Shown: piece after piece, positions 7,354 through 14,270 of the stretch
How the letters are laid out: each line of letters starts with the position of its first letter
Numbering within the stretch: position 1 is the first letter of the stretch
Origin: Hyella sp964606015
Lineage (GTDB): Bacteria; Cyanobacteriota; Cyanobacteriia; Cyanobacteriales; Xenococcaceae
DNA length: 15,509 bases
NCBI GenBank assembly: GCA_964606015.1
Contig: CAZSEZ010000085.1
Location: 1-15,509, forward strand
Direction: 5' to 3'
Translations under genes and position numbers: made by a program
Notes under the pieces: generated by a model
The model's input: the letters and a program-made list of their open reading frames with translations, nothing else
Told to the model about the DNA's origin: nothing
Database searches by the model: none

Positions 7354-8289
7354 ATGCAAACTAATAATATGATGTTTCTCGATCCTCATATCCATATGTC
7401 ATCTAGAACTACAGATGATTATCAGGCTATGGCCAAAGCAGGAATTGTAGCGATTATTGAACCTGCTTTTTGGCTAGGACAACCTCGTACTAGTCCTGAT
7501 AGCTACAAAGATTATCTTAGTTCCTTGGTCGGTTGGGAAAGATTTCGTGCTAGTCAATTTGGCATTAAACACTATTGCACTATTGGTTTAAATTCAAAAG
7601 AAGCCAATAATGAAGCATTAGCTAAAGCAGTTATGGAAATTCTTCCTTTATATGCTTGTAAAGAGGGAGTCGTGGCTATTGGAGAGATTGGCTATGATGA
7701 TATGACTCCTGCTGAGGACAAGTATTTTCGTTTGCAATTGGAGCTGGCAAAAGAACTAGACTTGCCTGTAATGATTCATACGCCTCATCGTGATAAAAGG
7801 GCTGGAACATCTCGGAGTATGGATGTCTGCTTGGAACATGGCTTGCAACCATCTCAGGTAATTGTGGATCACAATAACGAAGAAACAGTTAAGGAAGTTT
7901 TAGACCGAGGGTTTTGGGCCGCATTTACTATTTATCCCAATACTAAAATGGGTAACGAAAGAATGGTAGAAGTAGTGAAACAATATGGTTGCGATCGCAT
8001 CATCGTTGATAGTAGTGCTGACTGGGGTGTCAGTGATCCTCTAGCAGTACCCAAAACTGCTCGATTAATGGCTCAAAGAGGTATCCCTGAAGATCAGATT
8101 AAAGCAGTGTGCTATCAAAATGCACTTACTGCATATAGCCAAAGCGGTCAGATTAAAGAAAGCGATTGGTTAAATCCAGAACTTATCGATCAACGCAAAC
8201 TTTTTGATGGGAACTCCGTACTCAGAGGACAAAAACCTTTAGTAGAATCATCAGCTGAATCTGAATCAGAGTCTTTGTTGATTGTCTAA
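7354..8289 (+). CDS. eboB: EboB-type TatD-like metal-dependent hydrolase
   Basis: A TIM-barrel amidohydrolase-superfamily protein of 311 residues related to TatD. Metal-ligand candidates are His12 and His14 (DPHIHM), Glu110 (GEIGYD), His141 (IHTPH), His172 (VDHNNEE) and Asp218 (VDSSADWG), all in the expected order. EboB is the TatD-like member of the ebo cluster. Its substrate is unknown; a link to export of scytonemin-type precursors is known for the whole cluster only. The adjacent eboA supports the call. The C-terminus ends in an acidic-serine tail (SAESESES) not needed for the barrel. ATGs at 7369 and 7372 are alternative starts that also keep the first histidines. A strong terminator follows, so no eboC-F is co-transcribed from here. 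Confidence 0.9.
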   Translation: MQTNNMMFLDPHIHMSSRTTDDYQAMAKAGIVAIIEPAFWLGQPRTSPDSYKDYLSSLVGWERFRASQFGIKHYCTIGLNSKEANNEALAKAVMEILPLYACKEGVVAIGEIGYDDMTPAEDKYFRLQLELAKELDLPVMIHTPHRDKRAGTSRSMDVCLEHGLQPSQVIVDHNNEETVKEVLDRGFWAAFTIYPNTKMGNERMVEVVKQYGCDRIIVDSSADWGVSDPLAVPKTARLMAQRGIPEDQIKAVCYQNALTAYSQSGQIKESDWLNPELIDQRKLFDGNSVLRGQKPLVESSAESESESLLIV

Positions 8290-8375
8290 TTCAACTTGTA
8301 AGTAAGATCGGTTAGTTTTATTTGTAAGTTAATTAAAAACTAGGCTGGCTAGTGATGCAGTCAGATTAGTTGAAG

Positions 8376-8407
8376 GGTAAGGACTTTAGTGTTCTTATCT
8401 TTTTTTT
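8376..8407 (+). terminator. Rho-independent terminator after eboB
   Basis: A 9-bp stem with two G-U pairs, GGTAAGGAC (8376-8384) / GTTCTTATC (8391-8399), with a 6-nt loop is followed at once by eight T residues (8400-8407). It lies 86 bp after the eboB stop and insulates the ebo pair from the linker gene. Confidence 0.8.
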
Positions 8408-8677
8408 AGGCTAAAACATACAAGAACAATGTAACTCAAGTTGAGCAGTGCATCACTTCTTAGGAAAAAAGATATGCTCTATCAACTTCATGCCATTTTT
8501 GATAATTCTAGAAGAGAACCATTTACCTCCAAATCATGGATAGATGAGTGACGTCTAGAATCGCTGTAACTTAATATTACTGAGGAAAAAAGCGTTATCC
8601 AAATTTATGAGAAGATATGTTGATATCTGCGAACATAATACGCGTGACAAAGATCTTTTTAGGGAATTGGAGAAAAA
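8408..8677 (+). promoter_or_regulatory. Upstream control region of 302-aa linker gene
   Basis: With the terminator it forms a 388-bp gap after eboB. It must hold the promoter and probably a long 5' leader of the first linker gene. A good ribosome binding site GGAG (8669-8672) lies 5 nt before the ATG at 8678. The leader contains a 25-codon frame (8474-8551) preceded by an AGGA-rich stretch, and two similar A-rich motifs (AGGAAAAAA near 8462 and 8583). I could not fix a -35/-10 pair with confidence. Confidence 0.45.
8474..8551 (+). CDS. Possible 25-residue leader peptide
   Basis: An ATG at 8474, preceded by AGGAAAAAAGAT (a plausible ribosome binding site), opens a 25-codon frame ending at TGA 8549-8551. 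The peptide is polar (it begins MLYQLHAIFDNSRREP). It sits in the leader of the 302-aa linker gene, 127 bp before that start. It may be a leader peptide, the remnant of a decayed gene, or chance. No family is recognised. Confidence 0.2.
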   Translation: MLYQLHAIFDNSRREPFTSKSWIDE

Positions 8678-9586
8678 ATGTTTAATCGATTGTTCGGCTC
8701 AGACAAGCAATCTGCGAGTATTTCTCAAGGAAAAACTTTAACTGTGCAACCTACTTCTGGTAATTTTGCGGGAAATACCTTGGCAGCAGCTGCACCAAAG
8801 TCTCCCAGTGTCTTTCCTAACAATACGCCAGTCAAGTTAACTACCAACGATTATGGCTCTGATGAAAATATAGAATTGGCTATTCAAGCTGCATACAGAC
8901 AAGTTTTTGGTAATGTACGTTTGATGGAAAGCGAACGTTTAGTAACCGCAGAATCTCAATTACGTAGCGGCCAAGTTTCGGTCAAAGAGTTTGTTGGTCT
9001 ACTTGCAAAGTCAGAACAATATCAAGCTTTATTCTGGAACACTAATACCAATATCAAAGCAATTGAGTTAAATTTCAAACATTTACTCGGACGTGCTCCA
9101 GAAAACTATCAAGAAATTTCGCGACACATCGAAATAATTGCTGAAGGTGGTTTCGCCGCAGAGATCGATTCTTATTTAGATAGTGAAGAGTACAACAATA
9201 ATTTTGGCGAGACAATAGTCCCCTATTACCGTGGTTATACAACTCAGACAGGTAATAGTTTAGCTGGGTATATCTATTCCGTTTCGTCAGCGACATCTAG
9301 TTCTAGCAGCGACAGCTCTACTACTCAAATCGCTAGCATTAAACTTTTAATTGATAGTACCAAAGATAAGCCTGCAACTGTTTCCACAAGTTCTTACACT
9401 GCGCCAAGAGTTGCTGCTTATGGTTCAAGCGGTCCTCGTCCTAGTGACTTTATTCCTGAGGATTTGATTCAGAAGTATTGTTCTACTGGCAGAAGTTCAA
9501 GCGGTCGCCGTCCTGTATCTGTCGATCAAAGATTTATGGACATGGCTCGTAATACACCTGCTTATCTCAAAGCAAGACGTACTTAA
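8678..9586 (+). CDS. Phycobilisome linker polypeptide, single REP domain
   Basis: A phycobilisome linker of 302 residues that would sit inside phycobiliprotein hexamers and join discs or rods. One Pfam00427 (REP) domain spans about residues 62-213: AAYRQVFGN, LMESERL, AESQLRSGQ, ELNFKHLLGRAP, AEIDSYLDSEEY and VPYYRGY are textbook motifs. It is preceded by a ~60-residue Gly/Ala/Pro-rich leader. A ~90-residue Ser/Thr-rich and then Arg-rich tail follows (SSGRRPVS and LKARRT near the end). The CpcD-type C-terminal domain (Pfam01383) of ordinary rod linkers is not recognisable. Residues after the domain (KLLIDSTKDKP) resemble the post-REP segment of the two neighbouring linkers. Whether it is a rod, rod-core or core linker cannot be told from sequence alone, so no cpc/cpe/apc symbol is given. 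Confidence 0.93.
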   Translation: MFNRLFGSDKQSASISQGKTLTVQPTSGNFAGNTLAAAAPKSPSVFPNNTPVKLTTNDYGSDENIELAIQAAYRQVFGNVRLMESERLVTAESQLRSGQVSVKEFVGLLAKSEQYQALFWNTNTNIKAIELNFKHLLGRAPENYQEISRHIEIIAEGGFAAEIDSYLDSEEYNNNFGETIVPYYRGYTTQTGNSLAGYIYSVSSATSSSSSDSSTTQIASIKLLIDSTKDKPATVSTSSYTAPRVAAYGSSGPRPSDFIPEDLIQKYCSTGRSSSGRRPVSVDQRFMDMARNTPAYLKARRT

Positions 9587-9616
9587 ACTTAAAAAAAACT
9601 AATTAAAGTAAATGAA

Positions 9617-9638
9617 AAAGGCAGCATATGCTGCCTTT
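9617..9638. terminator. Palindromic terminator between convergent linker genes
   Basis: A perfect 22-bp palindrome with arms AAAGGCAGCAT / ATGCTGCCTTT lies 30 bp after the stop of the 302-aa linker. On the plus strand it is followed by only a short T-run, while on the minus strand five T residues follow the stem, so it can act in both directions and is stronger for leftward transcription. Confidence 0.75.
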
Positions 9639-9652
9639 CTAAACCAATACAA

Positions 9653-9694
9653 AAAAAAGTAATCTCTAAAGTTAATTATAGAGATTACTTTTTT
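9653..9694. terminator. Bidirectional terminator abutting 803-aa linker stop
   Basis: A perfect 16-bp stem (9653-9668 / 9679-9694; core AGTAATCTCTA / TAGAGATTACT) has a 10-nt loop and A6/T6 ends, so either transcript gains a U-run. It ends 2 bp from the stop codon of the leftward 803-aa gene (9697-9699). Together with the palindrome at 9617 it forms a tandem block between the convergent genes. Confidence 0.85.
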
Positions 9695-9696
9695 AG

Positions 9697-12108
9697 TTAG
9701 CGAAGTCCCACGGCTCGACGAATAATATCAAGTGGGTCTGTAGGATAGCTTGATAGAGGCTGCGTAGAAGCGCCATTACTGTTAGCTTTAGTATCACTGG
9801 TTCTATCAGTCTGAGCCCCAGAATCTATTTCTTTAATAGAGCTAGGCAAGTTTTGAAGAATAACTTCGTTGAGCTTGCCATCAGTACTATTAGTGGTTGA
9901 CTTATCACTACTAGAAGCACCACGAAGTAACTGGAAGGAATGAGTGTATCCAGCCATATTTTTACCAACTTGAGATTGGTAACCGCGATAGCAAGGAACT
10001 ATGTTAGTCCCAAAGTTTTGGAAATATTCATCGCTATTTAGATAGGAGTCGATTTCTGCTTCAAATCCACCTTCAGCAATTATTTGGATATGCTGAGAAA
10101 TCTCTTGAGCACTCTCAGGCGCACGTCCTAATAAATGCTTAAAATTAAGCTCGATCGCTCTTAAATTAGAACATCTATCGAAGAATAAAGTGCGGTATCT
10201 GTCGGATTTTGCCAGCTGTCGCACAAATTCCATTACGGTGATTTCGCCATTGCGTAACTTAGATTCCAGTAAAGGAGATCTTTCGCTTTCCATGAGGTGA
10301 GCATTACCAAATACCTGTTTGTAGGCAGCTTTGATAACAAGATCTTGTTGGCTTACAGAATTTCCTGCAATTAATTCAACTTTATCTTGATCGCTAAAAG
10401 CTTTGGTATAAGCTGAACTAGTTGATTTATAGGGATCTGGAACGTTGAAATACTCAACTCTTTCTTCATAAGAACCGCCAATAAATCTCAGTCTTTTAGC
10501 TAGATCAAATCCATCGGGGTTGAAAACAACAGGTTGTTTAACTTGAGCTTTACCAAACAAAGCACTTTGTAATTTGGAGCCTTGACCTGAAGTAGAAGAA
10601 TCATTGACTGAGCGATCGCTACTACTCAAGCTTCTGTTCAATTCAAAGATACGGTTATACCCAGCAACATTCTTACCTGTTTGGGTACTATAGCTGATGT
10701 AATAAGGAACTGTATTGTCGCCAAAGTTCTGATTGTATTCTTCACTGTTTAAGTAAGAATTAATTTCAGCAGTGAATCCTTGTTCTACAAGAATTTGAAT
10801 ATGCTTTGATACTTCTTGGGCGTTGTCAGGAGCACGACCTAGTAAATGCTTAAAGTTCAATTCAACTGCTCTAACATTCGTACATCCATTCAAGAATAAA
10901 CTACGATAGCGATCTGATTTTGCCAGTTCGCTGATAAAGCCTTTAACAGAGATTTGACCTTGTTTTAATTTTGTTTCAGCACTAACTAGACGCTCGCTTT
11001 CCATCAGGTAAGCGTTACCGAATACCTGTTTGTAGGCACTATTAATTAGGCTGTCGAGATCTTCTGCTGAAACATCTCCAGATAAAGTAACTGGTTGACT
11101 TAATCTAGCCGCAGGGAAGGTTGCCGCAGCTTTACGTGCTTGAAATTCTTGTGCCCATGCTCTAGGTGAAACAGTAGTTGTAGGTTCTGCCGAAGCTGGA
11201 GCACCAATACTTCTAATTTCTAAGTCTTTAAAGGTGTTTTCTGTTTCAACTGGTTCTAACGCTTTCAGAGAAGATAATATAGATTCTTGCGTAGGAGGAG
11301 ATGTCGTTAGAGGTTGGATCTGAGTTGGCCTGTTTTCCAATAGTGCGTCTTGTAACTGAGGTGCAAAATCGCCACTAGTTGATTTATCACTACTAGATGC
11401 ACCACGTACTAAGTTAAAGGAATGAGTATATCCAGCAACTCCTTTACCTGTTTGCGAATTATATCCTCGATAATAAGGAACAATATTTGTGCCAAAGTTT
11501 TGGAAATATTCGTCGCTATCGAGATAAGAGTCGATCTCTGCTTCAAATCCGCCGTCAGCTAAAATAGCAATATGTTGGGAAATCTCTGCACTTTCTGGTG
11601 CTCTTCCCAAAAGGTGTTTAAAATTTAGTTCAATTGCTCTTATGTTAGTGCAACTATCAAAAAATAAAGTGCGATAGCGTTCGGATTTAGCTAATTGTCG
11701 AACGAACTCCATTACGGTGATCTGACCGCTACAAAGTTGGGACTCTGCTTCTGGTGATTTTTCGCTTTCCATTAGGTGAGCATTACCAAATACCTGTTGG
11801 TAAGCAGCACGAATAACCAACTCTCTTTCTGTAACAGAAGTATAATCTACCAATTCCACAGGAAGTTGATCGGCAAAAGCCTTAAGATGACCGCTGTAAA
11901 TATCAGATTTTTGAGCAGAAGACATGTCGGGACTAATTTGCCCTGTCTTCATATCTGCGGCGAACTTACGGGCTTGTTCCTCAAGCGCTAGCTCTTTGGC
12001 AATTTTCGCAGCTTTTTTGTCTCTTAAAGCCTGTGCCAAATCAAACCCTTCAGGGTTAAAATTAAGTCTTCTGCGGGACGCAGCAGAATCAAATAAACTA
12101 TTTTTCAT
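9697..12108 (-). CDS. Giant phycobilisome linker with three REP domains
   Basis: An 803-residue linker with three Pfam00427 domains at about residues 94-242, 347-498 and 585-735. Each has the QVFGNA, LMESE and ELNFKHLLGRAP motifs, DSY or NSY with EEY or DEY, and a closing SSSDK or SSSDR. There is no N-terminal phycobiliprotein domain, so it is not ApcE, although ApcE is the only common linker with several REP domains. No C-terminal CpcD domain is seen. Domains 1 and 3 are much closer to each other than to 2, and each is preceded by an FNP-x-GFDLA motif (17-25, 529-537). Spacers of ~100 residues are polar and low-complexity. Domain 2 has lost the YYRGY motif (YYISY instead), and domain 3 reads VPCYRGY. 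The likely role is binding three hexamers as a rod or bundle scaffold, as proposed for Gloeobacter triple-REP linkers. The gene is convergent with one single-REP linker and divergent from another. Confidence 0.95.
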   Translation of the reverse strand: MKNSLFDSAASRRRLNFNPEGFDLAQALRDKKAAKIAKELALEEQARKFAADMKTGQISPDMSSAQKSDIYSGHLKAFADQLPVELVDYTSVTERELVIRAAYQQVFGNAHLMESEKSPEAESQLCSGQITVMEFVRQLAKSERYRTLFFDSCTNIRAIELNFKHLLGRAPESAEISQHIAILADGGFEAEIDSYLDSDEYFQNFGTNIVPYYRGYNSQTGKGVAGYTHSFNLVRGASSSDKSTSGDFAPQLQDALLENRPTQIQPLTTSPPTQESILSSLKALEPVETENTFKDLEIRSIGAPASAEPTTTVSPRAWAQEFQARKAAATFPAARLSQPVTLSGDVSAEDLDSLINSAYKQVFGNAYLMESERLVSAETKLKQGQISVKGFISELAKSDRYRSLFLNGCTNVRAVELNFKHLLGRAPDNAQEVSKHIQILVEQGFTAEINSYLNSEEYNQNFGDNTVPYYISYSTQTGKNVAGYNRIFELNRSLSSSDRSVNDSSTSGQGSKLQSALFGKAQVKQPVVFNPDGFDLAKRLRFIGGSYEERVEYFNVPDPYKSTSSAYTKAFSDQDKVELIAGNSVSQQDLVIKAAYKQVFGNAHLMESERSPLLESKLRNGEITVMEFVRQLAKSDRYRTLFFDRCSNLRAIELNFKHLLGRAPESAQEISQHIQIIAEGGFEAEIDSYLNSDEYFQNFGTNIVPCYRGYQSQVGKNMAGYTHSFQLLRGASSSDKSTTNSTDGKLNEVILQNLPSSIKEIDSGAQTDRTSDTKANSNGASTQPLSSYPTDPLDIIRRAVGLR

Positions 12109-12380
12109 CTCATCTATAAACTAAAAATTATGAGTGAATTGATTAATGTGGAATAAAACCTTAAATTTCTCGAAAGATAATGAGAGTTAGGTCTATTAGC
12201 AACAATCCACCAATCATATCAACAACTGGATCTGTAAAACCTTCGAGGCCAGTCATCCCTGAGAAGAAGATACGTTTCTTAATATTCAGTCATAGCTTTC
12301 TGGCCAGAAATCTAAACTATGAGAAGATTAGGATACAAGTCAAAACAGAATTTACACAGTTTGGAATCTAATTCTTAAGA
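12109..12380. promoter_or_regulatory. Divergent promoter region of two linker genes
   Basis: The 272-bp gap separates the starts of the 803-aa (minus) and 312-aa (plus) linker genes, so shared or coordinated control is likely. Neither start has a strong Shine-Dalgarno: the leftward one has GATGAG directly before ATG, the rightward one only AAGA. A three-codon frame ATG-AGA-TGA overlaps the leftward start (12105-12113 region). No named operator was recognised. Confidence 0.5.
12161..12256 (-). CDS. Possible 31-residue membrane peptide
   Basis: A short leftward frame from ATG 12256 to TAA 12161-12163, extendable upstream to a TGA at 12290-12292. The peptide contains a continuous hydrophobic stretch (VVDMIGGLLLIDLTLIIF) long enough for one membrane helix, after an acidic segment (GLEGFTDP). 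It ends 52 bp before the 803-aa linker start and would be in the same transcript. No known small photosynthetic subunit matches. It may be chance. Confidence 0.2.
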   Translation of the reverse strand: MTGLEGFTDPVVDMIGGLLLIDLTLIIFREI

Positions 12381-13319
12381 ATGATTAAAAGTTTATTAGG
12401 TCGTGGTAAGAAATCTGGGTCAACTGGTCTTGCCGTCAAAGATAAGCCACCTGTAGCAGCAAAGTCTAGTGGCGAAGTGAAGAGTCCCAAAAAATCCGTT
12501 AAAGCTACCAACAAATCTTCTAAAGCTGTTCAGTCAACTGCCAAGTTTACTCCAGTATTACCCACTGATAAGACTTTGACAGAAAAGTATCGCGATAGTT
12601 TAGGAGAAAGTTCTCTCAATTTACTAAGTGCTGATTCTGTTTCTACAGAGAACGCAGATTTAGCAATTGAGCTTGCATATAAGCAGGTATTTGGTAATGC
12701 ACACTTGATGGAAAGTGAAAGATTGCCTAAAGCCGAGTCACAAGTTCGTTTTGGACAGATTACTGTTCGCGATTTCATCCGACAGTTGGCAACCTCGGAA
12801 CGCTACAAAACATTATTTTGGGAAAAATATTCAACTCCTGTTTTTGTTGAGTTAAATTTCAAGCATTTACTAGGTCGTGCCCCTGAGAGCTATCAAGAGA
12901 TCGCCGAGCACATGCAAATTCTAGCCGAACAAGGTTTTGAGGCAGAGATAGATTCTTATCTTGATAGTGAAGAGTATTCCCAAAACTTTGGTGATTTCTC
13001 TGTTCCTTATTTCCGTGGCTATTCTTCTCAGGTTGGTAGAAATGCAGCTGGGTTCATTAATTCTTTCCCTTTAGCTGGGGTTGCTTGTAGCAGCGATAAG
13101 TCACTTTATACTGATGCTAGTTCCAAACTGCAAACTAAGTTGCTTAAGAAAAGACCTGTCACTATACCTGCGATCCGCGCAATTCCTGATTCTTATCCAG
13201 AGTCTTTTGCTCCTGCTCCTGAGCCAAGAATTCCCAAGGAGTTTCGTGAAATGGCTGTTCAAATCTTGAAAGATTTTAGTGGTAGATATCCGATAGATCC
13301 TCTACGTCCTTATTTCTAA
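12381..13319 (+). CDS. Phycobilisome linker polypeptide, single REP domain, basic N-terminus
   Basis: A 312-residue linker with one Pfam00427 domain at about 90-240 (QVFGNAHLMESERL, VELNFKHLLGRAPES, AEIDSYLDSEEY, VPYFRGY, CSSDK). Before it lies an ~85-residue arm that is strongly basic to residue 50 (KSPKKSVKATNKSSK), suggesting an extended, positively charged segment that threads through or between phycobiliprotein discs. The tail has a proline-rich part (FAPAPEPRIP) and ends in YPIDPLRPYF. The YP-x-DPL motif recurs near the C-terminus of the 803-aa linker (YPTDPL). No CpcD domain is seen. The gene is divergent from the 803-aa gene and ends at a strong terminator. It is probably a partner of the giant linker, but its place in the complex is inference. 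Confidence 0.93.
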   Translation: MIKSLLGRGKKSGSTGLAVKDKPPVAAKSSGEVKSPKKSVKATNKSSKAVQSTAKFTPVLPTDKTLTEKYRDSLGESSLNLLSADSVSTENADLAIELAYKQVFGNAHLMESERLPKAESQVRFGQITVRDFIRQLATSERYKTLFWEKYSTPVFVELNFKHLLGRAPESYQEIAEHMQILAEQGFEAEIDSYLDSEEYSQNFGDFSVPYFRGYSSQVGRNAAGFINSFPLAGVACSSDKSLYTDASSKLQTKLLKKRPVTIPAIRAIPDSYPESFAPAPEPRIPKEFREMAVQILKDFSGRYPIDPLRPYF

Positions 13320-13346
13320 ATAGTTGGGAACAATAATAAAACTAGG

Positions 13347-13391
13347 AAAAGTACTCAAACCATTTATGCTTCTTGTTTTGAGTACTTTTTT
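13347..13391. terminator. Terminator after 312-aa linker
   Basis: A perfect 13-bp stem AAAAGTACTCAAA (13347-13359) / TTTGAGTACTTTT (13377-13389) with a 17-nt loop and extra T residues on the plus side. It starts 27 bp after the linker stop. Its A/T-flanked arms could also stop leftward thyX transcription, although that stop codon is ~160 bp away. Confidence 0.85.
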
Positions 13392-13547
13392 CTATTGTTA
13401 AAGAAGAATTAATTATCCAAAGCTTTCATGCAACGGTGTCATCTACAGCAAATAGTAACTTAAGTGTAGAACTTAATATCTCCTTGTCATTTTAATAGTG
13501 ATTAGAAAATGATTGCGCATATTTTTGTGGAAATTGCTGGTTATTTT

Positions 13548-14270
13548 TTAAGGGGATAAGCGAGCTTTTTTTGCTCTATTGTCTTGATACCAATGAGCTA
13601 ATGCAGGCATCCATTCTTCAAAACGGAGATAAACTAGTTCACAAAGTTTTTGGGCTTCTAGTTGAGCATCTTTTTTCCAACGTAGATCTAAAAGGTGCAT
13701 TACTGAGCGAGCATTGCAACTCATCACGAAATGCTGTCTGGCATCAAAAGGTATTAGCGATCGCGCATGTTCTTCAGAGAGGCCCTCATTGATTCTTTTT
13801 TGGTAGAGCTTACAAGCATCTAGACACCATTCAAGATCTTTAGCTCTTTGTTCTTCGGAATAAAAGTAGCGTTTACCTTGACGATTAGTATAGTTGCCTA
13901 CAGGACGGAGATAAAAAACATCTTCAAGTTCTCTTTTGCCCTCCACAACATCTGTAATTCTGGAACCTGTATACCTAAAAGACTGTACATCGAAGCTCAT
14001 ACCAACTCGGTGAGTACGTATCTGTTGCATCATCGAGTGTGGAAAGTAACCTACATTAAAAGTAATTTGTGGATGTTCAGTACATCCATAGTGGCCACGG
14101 TTCCCCGCTAATAAGTGTTTGACGATTAGCTCTCCAGCTTTTGTTTCGTCGGGAAATTTATTTTTACCATCAATTACTAAGTCTTCACTATAGTCTTGGT
14201 GCATCGCAGCCCATACTAATTGTTGGGGATTTGGTGTTGCTGCAATGGTCTCAACCCGAAATTTATCCAT
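13548..14270 (-). CDS. thyX: Flavin-dependent thymidylate synthase
   Basis: ThyX makes dTMP from dUMP using methylene-tetrahydrofolate, FAD and NADPH, independent of the classical ThyA. The product is 240 residues, normal for the family. The ThyX signature appears as RTHRVGMSFDVQSFRYTG (85-102), a variant of RHRxxSxxxxSxR with one extra residue between the HR pair and Ser92, a form I recall from other cyanobacteria. The upstream NRGHYGCTEHP (57-67) and C-terminal FVMSCNARSVMHLLDLR segments also match, including the conserved NARS and the Arg at the end of the block. ATG 14270 is preceded by a purine-rich GAGAAGAG. The gene is convergent with the 312-aa linker and codirectional with the bioF-type gene. 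Confidence 0.96.
   Translation of the reverse strand: MDKFRVETIAATPNPQQLVWAAMHQDYSEDLVIDGKNKFPDETKAGELIVKHLLAGNRGHYGCTEHPQITFNVGYFPHSMMQQIRTHRVGMSFDVQSFRYTGSRITDVVEGKRELEDVFYLRPVGNYTNRQGKRYFYSEEQRAKDLEWCLDACKLYQKRINEGLSEEHARSLIPFDARQHFVMSCNARSVMHLLDLRWKKDAQLEAQKLCELVYLRFEEWMPALAHWYQDNRAKKARLSP

Noticed and set aside
9697..12108. Reading the 803-aa protein as ApcE
   Set aside because: The N-terminal phycobiliprotein-like domain with its chromophore cysteine is absent, and the first REP domain starts near residue 94 after a polar, charged leader.
12180..12371. Plus-strand 63-codon frame in the divergent linker gap
   Set aside because: Low-complexity, S/P/I-rich composition, no ribosome binding site, and it occupies the promoter region directly before the 312-aa linker. 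The opposite strand gives a more protein-like peptide.
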